A stretch of 64,000 nt of DNA. Origin: Podocnemis expansa (Eukaryota; Chordata; Testudines; Podocnemididae). The DNA lies in assembly GCA_007922195.1 (NCBI GenBank), contig ML682126.1, positions 838,861-902,860 on the forward strand, read 5' to 3'. Shown here piece after piece: positions 33,245-45,539 of the stretch (its first letter is position 1; the number at the start of each line of letters is the position of its first letter). Below the pieces are notes generated by a model. That model was not told the DNA's origin. It did no database searches and saw only the letters and a program-made list of their open reading frames with translations. A program made the position numbers and the translations under genes.

Positions 33245-34315
33245 ACATGAGCTGTCTGTCACCAGTGCCAGAGGAGCTAAGAGAAACAGAGATTTGCACA
33301 AAACACTCCAGACAAGGGGTGGGGAGGGGCACGTTTGAAGGACCAGTCCCAGGACAGGAAGTTTAGTTTAGGCAAGGGCTTGCTGTAATTGGCAAAGGTG
33401 CTGAGGCTGGTCAGTTTGTAGGTGGGATGTCACTGTGAGATCTTAAGGAACAAGCAGACACACACCAGCCAGGACACACCTGAGGGTCTCTTGTGGCATC
33501 TATTGCCCTGCGGAGGTGGAGCCTTCACCGGGAAACTTCAGGCTGGACATGCAGCAGCCATGGCAGCTGCCATGCTGGCTGGAGAGCCCCTATGCAGGGG
33601 CAGCGTGGTGCCTACAAAAGGGAGCAGGACCCCGCAGCACCAGATCTTACTGGGAACATGGTCAAGGAGTCTTGCTTCGCGTCTCAGATCAAATTAGTAT
33701 AGGCCACGCAGAAGCATAGGAGCCTGGCACCCTCTTTACGGGGAGCTGGGAGGGAAGAGTTCCAGTTTTGCCAAGAATTGGCTGGTGGACCTTGGAGGTC
33801 TCTTACTCATTATAGCTTGTAGGCTCTCCAGGTGTTAAATGGAGAGTATGTCTAACTTGTTCCTCTCAAAAAGCAGTAAGCAGGCCCTCAGATTCTCACA
33901 TTGCACTGATCTGGTTTCATGCCTTCGTTAGGTCTCTGAGCACCATGCAGGCTTCTGGGCACTGAGAGGCCCTTGGTAAATAAGGAAGACCAGGCTGAAG
34001 ACTGAGCTGTGTAGAGACCTGTTTTAGTGGCTGTTCTTAGTAGCTGTTTCTTTAAACCCTCCTGTGTGATACGGACTGCAACATACTTGATTGGGACACA
34101 CACACAGCCTCACCACAATAAATGTTAGGCAGAGAGAAGCAATACTAGTTTGTGCCTACAGCAATGGTGCTTGGGTCAGGACTCTTGGTTTATGCCTCTG
34201 CTCTGCTCCTCATTCACTATGTGGACTTGGGTTAAGAATGCAGGTAGAACGCTGCTCAGCAACCTAGCTAAGGATTGCCTTATGCAGTGATGGGAAGTGT
34301 CATGCAGGCTGTTTA
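33245..34315. other. No recognisable gene
   Basis: Non-coding, with overlapping short frames at 33422-33719 in three phases that have no protein-like features. Nothing was recognised. Confidence 0.35.
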
Positions 34316-34317
34316 GA

Positions 34318-34490
34318 ATTACAAAACCATAGAGTCATTGGGTAGGAAGGGACCTCCTGAGGTCATCTAGTCCAACCCCCTGCTAAAAGCAGGACCACTC
34401 CTACTAAATGATCTGAGCCAGGGTTTTGTCCAGCTGGCCCTTAAATATCTCCAAAGATGGAGATTCCACTACCTGCCTAGGTTTGTTAGA
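34318..34490 (-). mobile_element. CR1 LINE 3' tail
   Basis: The + strand text GGTAGGAAGGGACCTCCTGA, then GTCATCTAGTCCAACCCCCT, is the complement of the CR1 3' end seen intact at 49113-49240. It is 5'-truncated to about 170 bp. Confidence 0.85.
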
Positions 34491-34499
34491 CTCCACTTT

Positions 34500-35330
34500 A
34501 TTGTTCAGCCTTCAAGCCTTGAGCAGAGCCCAGGTTCCTGTGGAGCTGTAGTGTACATTTATATTGAGCCGGCTAGTGGACAATGTGCTGTTTATATCCC
34601 ACCCTGTGAGCCAGTGTTTCTCACACTCACATTCTTGGCAGTATGTCATGATTCTACAGGACGCACTAGTCCACCACACGCAGGCTGAATCCAGCCATCT
34701 CCATGACACACAGTTGTGTTGCAACATAATAATGCGTTCCAACACAGTGGTTAAGGACTGCAGCTCTGAGCTACAAAAAGCACTTTGCCCTCTACAGAGC
34801 AACCCTCCTTTCCTGGTTAATCCAGGGGTTTCTCTTTCAACTGTTGTCCACATTGTTTCAAAAATGATCCCTTGTCCTATCCCTAAGGCCTGGATCAGAG
34901 CAAAGGAATCTCAGGCTGCACTCAGTGCAGGGTTTCTGTCTCCTCCAGGCTCCAGGCTCCAGGCTGGAAAATAGAGGGGGACTGATGGGTGAAGGAATAA
35001 GTCCCAAAATGTTCTTGTCCCTCAGAACTTTCTTTCTGAGTTTTAGGGCCTAAAAGCTGTCCAAAGTGTGATGCACAGCCTCAGCTACCTGCCACACAAC
35101 ATTAGCCCCAAAGTCAGTTCCTGGACTCCTCTAGAGCTGTTTTTAGACTATTTCCTTTTCCCCTTCTGTACTCCCAAGCAATCTCCTGACCCACACACTG
35201 GATCCTTGGTGCCCAGGTTGGGGCAGGTGAAAACCAAGGGGTAGTGTCCACCTCCCAAGAAAGGAGACAAAGGAGTGGAAATTATTAGGAGAGGTGTGTG
35301 GCAGTAGCTGGGGGTGAGGAGAAGGGGTTA
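34500..35330. other. No recognisable gene
   Basis: Non-coding. CAGTGTTTCTCACACTC near 34613 looks like a hAT terminus, but no partner end was found. A 136-codon frame at 34564-34974 overlaps an antisense frame and has no domain pattern. Confidence 0.35.
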
Positions 35331-35334
35331 GACC

Positions 35335-36357
35335 TGCAACCCAGGCCTCCTAGGATAACCTTCTGAGTGTGCCAAAATAAGGGCAAGCTGCAAAGCCCAG
35401 GGCCAAACCCACAAACCACTGACAGGTGATACTTAAACCAGTCTCTCAGGAAGTAGCAAAACATGCTTCTGATTCCCCACTCTGGTCATCACCAAGAATA
35501 ACAAAACAGAAACAGCCCCCTTTATTTCACATCAGCTCCTCTGGTACCCATCTAGTCACTGGGTCTCTTTAAGCAATAGATTCTCCTGACCCCAAAGGGC
35601 CAGCCACATCACCCAGAAAAAATATAAGCTTGGATTTCACTCAAAATACCATGCTGCCAGCCAATCCTTTAGTAACTACAACTAAAGGTTTAATACAAAA
35701 AGAAAACAAGCTACATAAGAGAGATGTTAAGACGTCAAAGTGAATCACATACATACAAATGATTCAGAGTCCCTAGGATGCAAATCCTTGAAGAATGTAT
35801 AGCTTGCAGGTTAGTCCAATTCCTCTGGTATGCACCCAGCACCTGGGTGGGTCTCAGTCCTTTGTTCAGTCCCAGAAGAATAGTTCCAAAGGACGGAGTT
35901 GGCTGTGGACAGTCTGAAGACTCAAGACTAAAGGCAAAATAGAGATGAGGCTATTGCCTTTTATTGCCTTTTGCTCTCCCATGCTCTCAGAGCCCTTGCC
36001 AAATGAAAATGGAGTTGAGTTGCATGATCAGTCTGAGTGACTGGCCGAACAAGTTTCTTCCTAGGTCCTCCATAGCTGGGAATTTTCTTAATGGGCCATG
36101 AAGAGGACATTGGTTTTATATACACCCAGTCTGGGATTGCCTTGGATTCAAATAACTTGGAACATAAATAGAACAAACATATTCCTAATTTCTGATACAG
36201 ATTTGACACCTATATATAAACCATATAATAATTCCTTGCAGATTGTAACTTTTCTATTGGTACCAAACTTGACATGTCACATATGGATTACTGCAAATAT
36301 GTATTATTAATATGAAAAATTATCATAAACAGTCCCCGAGACCCAGACAGCATCACA
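35335..36357 (-). mobile_element. Solo LTR-A (copy 1), perfect TSD AGACC
   Basis: On the - strand the element runs from TGTGATGCTGTCTGGGTCT (at 36357) to GGCCTGGGTTGCA (at 35335), TG...CA ends, 1023 bp. AGACC flanks both sides exactly (35330-35334, 36358-36362). It matches 49431-51222 along its whole length once the nested LTR there is removed. Possible poly(A) signal: ATTAAA in the complement near 35690. No internal retroviral sequence adjoins it, so it is a solo LTR. Confidence 0.93.
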
Positions 36358-36369
36358 AGACCATGACAT

Positions 36370-36866
36370 TGTTATAGGGAAATAGGCTCTGAAAGCACGG
36401 CTCCCTGTTCCCCTTGGTGGGCTGCTGCTGTAACAGCTAGTTAATCTGCCAGCCAAATCTTTCTATGCTGTAATCCTGAGAACTAATAAACTTTTCTTAT
36501 TCTCATCCCAAATAAGAATTCCTCTGTCTGGAAAGTTGGGTGATGGGCCTTGGGGCCATGGAGAAAATCCCCAGGACTCGTCCATGGGAGGGATTCCTGC
36601 AGGAGAGTTCCAGGCAGAGCAGGGCTCAGAGCCGCAGAGGCTGGATTTGGAATCTGCTACATTCTTCTGTAGAAACCTAGGACAAATTGGGATGGACCGG
36701 TGCAGGTAGCAAGACCCCCCCGCACCTTTCTCCTCCACGGCAAAGTCCTGATCCTGATTCCTGAGAGGATCTGTTACATTCCCCTAGCTGAAAGTGGACC
36801 AGTGTAGCAAAATGTAAATTGCCAGACAGTCAGGGATATTGCTTTCATAATGAAGAGGCTCATCAG
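36370..36866 (+). other. Possible LTR fragment
   Basis: Near 36370 TGTTATAGGGAAATAGG, and near 36480 GAGAACTAATAAACTTTTCT, look like LTR start and poly(A)/R-U5 text, and GATCTGTTACATTCCCCTA at about 36767 could be an end. Target duplication was not confirmed. No gene is seen. Confidence 0.3.
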
Positions 36867-38600
36867 CTATGTCTACACTAGGAGCTTAAGTTGACTTAAA
36901 GCCCCTTAAGCTGACTTAAGCAAAGACCAGGCTACATTCAGAATTAATTAAGTCAACTTAAGCATTTGCTTACGTCAACTTAATAACTCTTACTTGTTAG
37001 GTAGGCACTCCCACTTGGGCACAGCGGCAGGGGGTCATGTGCTGGGGGGGACCCAGAGCCCATCAGAGCACGGGCCTGGCAGGATATGGGGTGGGGGACA
37101 CTGTAGGTGGGACAGCCAAGGCCAGACAGCATGTCCTGAACACTGCTGGCACTTATCCTCCGAAGATAGCCGTGGGGCAGGGCTGCCTGGGGCTCACCAT
37201 GCTGGGCACTGCATTCACCCTGTACAGCAAAGCACAGAGGAATATATTAAGGGGTCCCAGTCCCAAAGGACAGGGCAGTGGGAAGCAGGCGGATGGTCAT
37301 GTGACAGCAGCTGCGGTCAGCCAGCAAGCCACACTACTTAACGGGGGGAACTATTGTTCTTTGCTTCTCTTCTGCTGCCCCTGCACCCATAACAGCAGCC
37401 ACTCCTGGCACATGCCCAGGCCCAACTCAGAGGAGGGGGGGCATAGCTCCAGGGAGGACATCCTTGAGGACCACCTTGAGCTTGCATAGCATGCCATTTC
37501 GGATCACCGAGCATGGCGGGAGCAGCAGAGGGAGGAGGAGCACTCCCACTGCAGGGTCGAGCAGGCCCAGATGGACTGCCTGATTGACCTTATGGAGAGT
37601 GAGACCCACGCCCTGGAATGACAGACCTGTGCCCTGGAGTTCCTGGCATGGGGCTGGGGCTCTCATTGGGCCAAGGGTCTCCTGCCTGTGGCTGGCTGCA
37701 GCCCTAGGACCTGCCAGCCTGAGGCCGGTAGGAATCCACCCCTACCCCCTCATTCCCTGAAACACTCCTCATTCCCCTGATTCCTCTCTCCCCCTGAACT
37801 CCCTTACTCTCCTCAAACCTTCCAACCCCCACAACTCCCATCCCTCACTCCCCTCACCTCCACCCCAGCTCCTCTGGGTGAATAAAACACATCCACCCTA
37901 TCATTCTGTGTTCAGTCTATCCTTTTATTCTGTTGGGGACAGAGGAGAGACAGGAGGGTGGGGGTGCAGGGTCAGGAACGGGTGAGTCGGGGTTTTGACA
38001 GCAGCTGGAGAAAGGTGTTCTTTCTAATCTGCAGGTCCCACTGCCAACAGTCATTGTCTCAGGTGGTGAGAATGATACGGTGCCCCTAGTCACTGCTGGT
38101 TTCCCATGACCGGCTGCACAGGTGCATGGAGGGCCTCACGTCCATGCTAGCTGCCGGGGACGGTGAGGCGTTTAGCCTGCTGCACCATGCTCCGACACTG
38201 GCAGTTGCCCTGCGGCACCTGGTCAAGAGCCAGAGGAGTCTGGGGAATGCAGGGAGGGGGTGGCATGCCATACTGGTACGTTGCTGGGCCACGTCAGGCT
38301 CCCTGACCTCCCTGGGCTCCCTGTTGCAACATGCAGTATGGAGGGTGGTGTGGTCACTCACTTGCTGTAGTAAAGGAGTGGCCAGAAGAGAGGGGCACCT
38401 CTGCTGTGGTGCACTGTAGGCCATGCACCCACAAGGCACCACCCCTGGATGACCTAGCAGCTGCCAGTGTGGACGTGGGCAGTCTCCTCACATTCTGAGT
38501 GTGGACGTGCTAAACAGGCTTAATAAAGTCCACCTTAGTCCAGTTTAGAGTAGACCTTGTTAAGCTGGCTTAACTAAGCCCTGTAGTGTTGACATTGTGT
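36867..38600. mobile_element. 1.7-kb Harbinger-like TIR element with convergent poly(A) signals
   Basis: The left end begins AGCTATGTCTACACTAGG and the right end closes with CTGTAGTGTTGACATTGTG. Both ends carry TTAAGTTGACTTAA-type self-complementary units (36884-36985; 38510-38580). The interior is GC-rich and unlike the flanks. A + strand poly(A) signal AATAAA (37881-37886) faces a - strand one (TTTATT at 37924-37929) only 38 bp away, so two convergent transcripts could end here. Frames on each side (37037-37489 +; 38086-38442 -) are short and unrecognised. In PIF/Harbinger elements a Myb-like protein and a transposase are encoded separately, and these might be their remains, but no motif confirms it. 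Confidence 0.5.
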
Positions 38601-38879
38601 ACTTTCAACAACCAGCGTTTTTCTACACATTGTGCAAGGGAAAGTAAGGGTTTAGCATGGAAAATCAATACAGGTATGTGGCAAGCAAGTGGCATACATG
38701 GAGCATCCTCTGTAACAAAAGTAAAGGTGTCTCTATGCACTCGACTTTCGGGAGGAAAGAATGGTTACAAAAAAAAAAAAAGAGCAAGAAACAGATAATG
38801 GTGAACTCTGAATAAGATCTGAGGAAACAGGAAACACCAAACTATATCAACCCAGCTAGAGTTTTTTCAAGCTGGGACT

Positions 38880-39190
38880 TAGAAGATTGCAAGAACTGAG
38901 ATTCCTCCAAATATACAGGTAATGAATCCCAGTGCTTCACTACTCTCCCAAAAGGGGGAAAGAGAAAAACAAAACAAACAAACCCTTTTCCTACTATTCT
39001 ACCTAGACCTCCCCTGCTGCACTTTCAGACCGTTGCTCCTTGTTCTGTCATCTGCCAGTGGTGAAAACAGTCTGCCTCCATCCTCCATGGAAAACTTCTT
39101 TAGGTACTTGAAGGTTGCTCTGGAGTCCCCCCTCACTCTTGTCTTATGCAAACTAAACAAGCCTAGTCTGGCTGTCACAGAGAAGGTCAG
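38880..39190 (-). mobile_element. CR1 LINE fragment
   Basis: The + strand reads as the complement of the CR1 RT C-terminus: TCTGTCATCTGCCAGTGGTG, then AGGTACTTGAAGGTTGCTCT, equivalent to the peptide ATFNYLK region at 48900 read backwards. Stop-filled. Confidence 0.75.
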
Positions 39191-39305
39191 CTGTCAGACT
39201 ACTGCACTGGGTAGCTGGGAATGGGAGGAGCAGAGCAACCCTTGGTGCTGAAAGAACAGGATCAGGAATATTTAGAGCTGGGTAGTACAAAGCCATTTAT
39301 CTTGA

Positions 39306-39426
39306 GAGGTTCCAAAGGGGTAACCATCTTAGTCTAGTTCAGCAAAACAAACAAGTCCTGTGGCACTTTTAAAGACTAACAAATTTATTCATTGCATATG
39401 TTTATTAGTCTTTAAAAGTGTCACAG
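39306..39426. mobile_element. Penelope-like terminal foldback, short
   Basis: The left arm has AGTCCTGTGGCACTTTTAAA then GACTAACAAATTTATTCATT; the mirrored arm TTATTAGTCTTTAAAAGTGT and CACAGG follows directly. This is a second head-to-head pair of Penelope termini with no interior, shorter than the one at 5310-5580. Confidence 0.7.
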
Positions 39427-39590
39427 GCAATGTTCCCTCTAATTATTCATAGGCTGTATGCACAAAAAGATTTCTTTGTGTGTGCAAAAAATTTCTTTGT
39501 GAGCACCAATATTAGCATTATTGAATTTTTTTGTGCACACTTTATTTTGTTCTGTGCGTGGGTTTCATGACCTGTTCTCCAGGGAGGAAT
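39427..39590. mobile_element. hAT MITE fragment (family of 2657-2842)
   Basis: Begins CAATGTTCCCTCTAATTATT and follows the 2657-2842 sequence closely to GGTTTCATGACCTGT at about 39574. The right terminus is missing. It sits immediately against the Penelope foldback. Confidence 0.8.
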
Positions 39591-39921
39591 CCTCTCAAGT
39601 GACCCTCAAGTCTATTGGTGTAGATCGAACAGAGCTGGACAGGTGCTGGTTGTCTGTACACCACAGCCTCTCACCTGGTGCCAACTCTATCTTCTTTTTC
39701 CAGTTCCTGAATTGCACTGGCAGGCAACTAAAAATAGCCAGTAGCATCCTGATATTGTCTGTCCAGCTCAGCAGTTTCTGGTGTCACCACAGGTACGCAT
39801 TTGGACCATGACAGGAGGTAGAGCTCCCAGAAATACTGAATGTAAAAAGACTTCTCCTGTTGCTGGTGAATGTGAGGGGATGACCCATGAGTGAGTCAGT
39901 CTGTCTGTTATGAGCTTTCCC

Positions 39922-40875
39922 TTACAAGCGTGCATGAAAGCCCCTGACTGAGAGGACTCTGAGGGCGCTCTCCCGGATTGTTTTGGTTCTGACCCCATAG
40001 ATGATGGGATTCAGCATGGGTGGAGCCAGCAGATAGACATTGGCTACAATGATGTGAACACGTAGAGGCACGCTGGCTCCAAACCGATGGGTGAGAAAGG
40101 AGAAAAATGCTGGGGTATAAGTCACAAGGATGACACAGATGTGGGAGCTACACGTGCTGAGGGATGTGAGACGTGATTCTTTAGAGGGGAGCTTGAAGAT
40201 GGCCCGTAAGATCAGGATATAGGACAGGACAATGAGAATAAAATCTGTCCCCCCTGTGAGAAAAGCTATAGTTAGACCATAGGCTCTCCTGAGACTTGTG
40301 TCAATACAGACTAGTTTCACCAGGGCCATGAACTCACAATACGTGTGAGAAATGACGGTCTCACAGTATGGTAGCCACTTCAGCAGGAGTGGGTGTGGAG
40401 CCAGTAACACAAACCCCCTCAAAACCACCCCCAGCCCTACCTTGGTGATGGCCTTGTTGGTCAGGATGGCTGAGTGTCTGAGGGGGTTACAGATAGCAAC
40501 ATATCGGTCAAAGGCCATGGCCAGTATGAACCCGGACTCCATAGTTGTTATGGAGTGAAGAAGATACATCTGACTCAGGCAAGCATCTATATGAATGACT
40601 CGGTTATTGAACCAGAATATGCAGAGGACTTTAGGCAGGGTGGTGCTGGATGCAACCAGGTCAGCGAGTGCGAGCATGGAAAGGAAAAGGTACATCGGCT
40701 GGTGGAGGCTTGGCTCAGTCTTGATTATGGCCAGGAGGAGGCAGTTCCCTAGAAGGGACAGAATATAGACGAAACAGAAGGCGATGGAGATCCAGCCATG
40801 CAGCGCCTCCAGTCCCGGGATGCCGAGGAGGATGAAAGTGGTTGGGTGGGGCGAGGTCCTGTTGGAAGTTGCCAT
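39922..40875 (-). CDS. Olfactory receptor, class I, OR52-like (gene 3)
   Basis: This is an intact 317-residue odorant GPCR of a second subfamily. It starts MATSNRT with a sequon at Asn5. FILLGIPGLEA is at 14-24, GN at 43-44, PMYLF at 60-64, Cys99 and ECL2 Cys180 form the expected disulphide, and AFDRYVAICNPLRH spans 121-134. LSYILIL starts ICL3 near 217, STCSSHICVI is TM6 at about 240-249, and APPMLNPIIYGVRTK is TM7. Differences from the 6916/22200 genes include TM1 (SLLGNCLLLAI), the KWLPYCETVISHTYCEF loop and the longer Arg-rich tail. The start follows a conserved splice acceptor by 52 bp. No disabling change is visible. Function is inferred from family and the ligand is unknown. Confidence 0.95.
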   Translation of the reverse strand: MATSNRTSPHPTTFILLGIPGLEALHGWISIAFCFVYILSLLGNCLLLAIIKTEPSLHQPMYLFLSMLALADLVASSTTLPKVLCIFWFNNRVIHIDACLSQMYLLHSITTMESGFILAMAFDRYVAICNPLRHSAILTNKAITKVGLGVVLRGFVLLAPHPLLLKWLPYCETVISHTYCEFMALVKLVCIDTSLRRAYGLTIAFLTGGTDFILIVLSYILILRAIFKLPSKESRLTSLSTCSSHICVILVTYTPAFFSFLTHRFGASVPLRVHIIVANVYLLAPPMLNPIIYGVRTKTIRESALRVLSVRGFHARL

Positions 40876-40930
40876 GGTGGGGATGGTTGAGTCCAGTCAG
40901 GTCTATTGGGCAGCTGCTCCCTGGTCCTGT
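40876..40930 (-). promoter_or_regulatory. Candidate 3' splice site and leader of OR gene 3
   Basis: On the - strand a tract ending GTTCATCCAGTCACAG places its AG at 40928-40927, about 52 bp before the start codon. The same tract and the following GACCAGGGAGCAGCTG lie at the same place before the 56233 pseudogene. The spacing differs from the 117 bp of the other subfamily. Confidence 0.5.
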
Positions 40931-41099
40931 GACTGGATGAACAGCAGACCAGTTTCAGTACCCTCTACAGACCATGAAGGGACAGAGTCGGCTCGTTGTG
41001 CAGTTGTCATACCCCTATTTATTGTCCCAGCCTATTCTGGTCAGAGCCTGGCACCCTGTGATTTATGGAGTACACAAATGTCCTAAGATGCTTTGAAAG

Positions 41100-44000
41100 T
41101 GCTGAGACAAGCTTCTGCCCCAAACTGCTCCCATGAAATGGGTCCCAGCTGTGACAGCGGAGGGGACAGTTGGAGGCAGAGGGTGCAGTGAGCAGCAGTG
41201 AGTCAGCTCACACTGAGATTTACACTACGTTCTGCATCAGCTCCGTGGCCACATGGAGCATTCATGACCCATGGCCATTGCTGTCACACAGTCACAGAGA
41301 TTTTTCTCCTGACCCCTCGCTTCACTCTCCAAAGGCAATGCTGGCCCCTCTGCACCTTGCTGCAGTAAGCTAAGGAGACATCTTCCTAACACTCGCTCTC
41401 TCCAGCTAGGAGGCCTGATGTGCATTTGCTGCTTTCCATGTCCATGAAGACACAGAGCTGGTCATACATACTCATGTGGTTTTAGTTATCAAACCTGGGC
41501 CTGGCTGAGGCTGACAACTCCCTGCATGGACAAAGGAGAGGATCTTTGCTGCTTCCAGCCACAGACACAGCTTCGCTTGACACTGGTGGCTCCTCCAGGG
41601 AGGGCAGCTTCCCACAGACTGTGTCTGGGCACTGAGTCTCTTCAGGCCAGCGGTGCCCCCCTCTGCCCATTTGAAAGCCAGGTCCTCGGAGGCTAGAGAG
41701 ACCAGCGCTGCCAGGGACGTGTGTATACAACTGCAGTTCAGCCAGGCACTGGCTGCGTGAGACACAGTGAGTTGAGGGCTATACACGGGGAAGGAACCAG
41801 CAGCTCGCAGGGACATGGAAAGCTCTGTACAGGGGAAAACTGGCTCAGTGAGCAGCCACTTGCTCACAGAGGAGCCCGAGTCTGGGAATCCCCCCAACCC
41901 CACCGCAGGACCTACTCCAGATGCATGGAGCTGTATGCAAAGGGTTGGATCTGCCTCAGTACTAGTCTGTCTGTGACTGGGTTTGGACACACTCAGCTTC
42001 TTCTGATTAGACCACACCCCTTATCCTCAGTCTCCAGCTCTGCAGAGCAAGGGCAGTTTTGGCAGAGAAGTGTAAGCGCCTCCCCCCACCTTCAGGCAGG
42101 CAGGGGACAGCCAGGACATCCCAGCTCCCCTCACCTGATGTGCCTTGCTCCTCCCTGACCCAGTGCTGGTGAGGTATTACATACAGCCCAACTCCCTTTG
42201 GAAGTGTGATTTGGGGGCATTCGCTGTCATCCACAGCCCTTCGGGGTAACTGGGTACCTTACTAAAGGAAATCTAAATGTTAGATGATTTAATCCAGGTT
42301 CTGGGATCGATCTGATAAGCTGTGGGTACAGCTGGAAATTTATGTGGGTACCAAGGATGTCCCCTGTTCACTGTCTTCCTCCCTTGGCTGTGCCTCATCA
42401 CCCTCAATACACTCACAATGCGTGCAGCTCTTCAGTGAGACAGCGGCTTTAATCCTATCTCATGCTTCAACTGCACAGCGGAGGGGGTCAGGAAGGAATT
42501 GTTTCCCCTACAGACAATCAGCAAGATGTATTCTGCCCATGCAGGGGTCGGAGTGGTGCTCTGACAGCTCCACCTGGCGATAACCACCGTGACACTGTGG
42601 AGGATAACAGCTAAGCAGGAGTCCGGCAGGGAGGCTGGTCTCTGCCTTCCCTGTGGATAAGGAACAGCAGCCTCCGAAGCTACACAGGAGCTGGTGGCAG
42701 CAAAGGGCATCAAAGCTATGGATGGGGTGTTAGCCCAGATCCTGACACTTCAGCGTCTTCCCCAGAACCTGGCAGTACTGCACTCCCTGTCCCAGGGTGG
42801 GCAGACAGCATGCATGAAAAATTGGGAGGAGGGGGATGTAAATAAGGTCCTGTATAAGACAGAGCCCCAAATACCAGACTGTCCCTATCAAACACAGATA
42901 TGTGTTCACCCTCAGCTATGCTGCATGCTCACCACTGCAAGCCAAAAGCCAGCCACCTCAAATCTAGGACGACTCTAGGTCGGTGTGAGGCCAGGACAGA
43001 CAGCTGCATGTTTTGATGCCCTGACATCAGGCAATTACTGGAAATCCTGGGGATGTTGGGAGATAATGAGGAGCTGCTGAAATCCGGAGAGCCAGTGACT
43101 CACAGAAGATATTCTGCCAATCCACCTGGCATCTCTGCAAGGCATATGCACTGGTAGCATTAATAATCAAGAATTAGACACCAGTAAATATCTCAGAGCA
43201 GCCCGAAATAGCTCCTTTTCCAAAGGAACGCTGAGACCTAAATTCCCTGTCTCCTAATTGTGAAGAGGGGCACTGGAAGCCTAGCTGGTTCTCATTTGAA
43301 ATCATCTCAGAGGATGAGAACTAGACCCAGGCTGTCCTACCCCCATTGCATGCATGTGTCTGCCTAGCCTCTATGGATAGCAGTTCAGAGGAAAGTTGTC
43401 AGTTGTATCTGTTATTTCCCAGCCAGAAGAGCCGAGCCCACACTGGTTTCCCCAGACTGCAGCTAAAGAGACACAGTTACCTTGTCCCGACTTTGGCTCT
43501 GATACCCTGGGAGCAGGGCAGGGGAAAATGAGACGCTCCTTTCCTTCATCCCACCCTTGCAGACGTACCTGTTCCTAGGCACTTGATCCACGCTCAGGAC
43601 CTGCCGGACCCAGCACAGCCAGCCAGCAAGGCCTCCCCACCCCTCTCCGCTCTGAACTTCCTCTGGGTCATTATGTGGGAAGGTGATGCTGACGGAGGGC
43701 GTCTCTGGGCTCCCGAGACCAGCACTCACCCAGCTCCTGCTCGGCAGAGGGGCTGACTCGTGCAGAGCAGGGCTGAGTCTCTGTGACATGCCAGTGGAGC
43801 ACAGTGCTGGGAGGTTTATAGCCAGGGCTGTGTGATCCCAGCAAGGTTTCTGCCTCTCCTGGGAAGCCACAGCTCAGCAGAGAGCTGACAAAAAAGTCCC
43901 CTGCTCTCCCGGGCCTGAGTCAAGGGCACCCGAGGGAACTGTGAGGGCAACACACCAGGGATGAGAAGAGACAGCAGGGGAAGCTAATTTTTACAGACAG

Positions 44001-44410
44001 AAGAAAAGCAAAGCAGAGTTTGCCAAGGTCATTGCCAGTGAAACCCCTTGCAGTTGGCCTGAATTCATGGAACCCTCCAGGGATCCAACGGTAGGAAAAT
44101 GGCAGGTTGACTCCTAGCTTCAGACACTGTCATGTGTTATATTTGCTGGCTAAACGGCATGGCATGGCAGCCCCACAGGCCAAGTCCCTGCACCACTCGC
44201 TAGCTGTGGGTCTGGCCTTCCCTCTACCAGGGGACCCTGGGCCCACCAGGCAGCATGGTTGCTGTGTGAGCTGCAGATTTCAGTCACAGTCTGGGGCTGG
44301 AACAGGGACAGGGACAGGTGTGATTCATACTCCTGGGTCTCTGAGCTGGGGCTGACTCTGGGGTGCACGGCTTAGTCCTGTCAACCCTTCCCTGGATGAT
44401 GGTCAGAGGA
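41100..44410. other. Conserved duplicated non-coding flank upstream of OR gene 3
   Basis: No coding frame is conserved with the partner copy (for example the 181-codon - strand frame at 41472-42017 is broken by stops at 57320-57860). The stretch is recognisably alike between the two copies over more than 3 kb and may hold leader exons or promoter elements, which I could not place. Confidence 0.45.
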
Positions 44411-44413
44411 CCC

Positions 44414-45186
44414 TGTTAAGGCTGTTTCCCCACACTGGCACTTTGAGTACAGAAGGTGGGGGCCTGTGATAACCCTGAAGACCCACTGCCCCTGAAGCCT
44501 GGTTTTAAAATTCTCCAAGGATGCCAAATTCCCATCCGTGGATTAGCATTGCTGCCACCACCCAAATGGGGGGGGGGGGGAACAAACCTTGAAAACTCAG
44601 TAAGACACACTTGGGAATTCCTTCCTGTGTGGTACCCTCATTCACTTTTCTTCGTCTCTTAGCAGAGCATTTGAACCCCAGCTATGACATCAAATAAAAA
44701 TGGGACTGAATCCACATTAGTTGTTGGATGTGCAGTCTGAGGAACACGCACACAAAATCTCTTACCTTTTAGGACACAGAACCAGAGTTTATTATAAAAA
44801 GGTAAATTCTTTAAGAAGAACAGTTAAGAAACACAGAGAGTTGCTTTTCTAGGATTTTACTTGAGTAGCTGCAGGATCCTGGGAGGGGGTACATGTGCTC
44901 AGCACACAGGGATCCATAAACAAACCTGACCACATCTAGCTAAACATTCCCTGTTCTACTCACACATGGGCAGCTACAGACTTGAGCCTATCTTGTCTAA
45001 GCATGTCGCTGGATCCTCAAGGCCTTTCCTTCTGGCCTCCTTCTGATCCTTCCAGGAGCTCTGTTGCCCCCAAATGAGAAACAGGTAGTACTTCTGCTTC
45101 AATTCAAAAACCTGTACTCTGTTTCTATTGACTGTCCTGGGGCTGGCTGACCAGGGATTAACCCCTTCCTCCACAAGGTTACTACA
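44414..45186 (-). mobile_element. Solo LTR-B (copy 2)
   Basis: On the - strand it runs from TGTAGTAACCTTGTGG (45186) to GGGGAAACAGCCTTAACA (44414), 773 bp. Flanks are GACCC and GCCCC (4 of 5; the right side adjoins a C run that may have expanded). The same LTR is at 49712-50487 and 19508-20731. A G run (about 44569-44580) lies inside. Not seen in the partner duplication unit. Confidence 0.85.
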
Positions 45187-45539
45187 GCCCCCCCCCCCGA
45201 GGATAAAGGAAGCTGCTGCCATCACAACATCTCGCCACTTACATCACGGGAGCTTAGGTATGGCAACCCCCTCATGACCCCAAGTAGCAAGACTCCATCA
45301 GAGACTCCAGAGCCAGGGGAAGGAGCCCCAGCAGTAAGTCATGCAAGGAGGAAGAATGGTGTTCGGTTTTGTGTGATTTTCAGTGTCCTAATCAAGTGAC
45401 ACATCGTAGAATAAGGCCTCCCATACTAAGGCCAGTTCTGTACTATAGTAGGGCAGCTGCACCATCAACCCGCCACTGAAAGCTGAGCAAACCCAAACAA
45501 AACCATCCCAGCCAGGGCTTTAGTGAGCTGTGCTGCACT

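Noticed and set aside
37037..37489. 150-codon frame in the Harbinger-like element, considered as a Myb-like protein
   Set aside because: I could not see the conserved Trp pattern of a Myb/SANT domain, so no gene is called.
41472..42017. 181-codon - strand frame upstream of OR gene 3
   Set aside because: The aligned region of the partner duplication (about 57320-57860) does not keep the frame, and the peptide shows no recognisable features.
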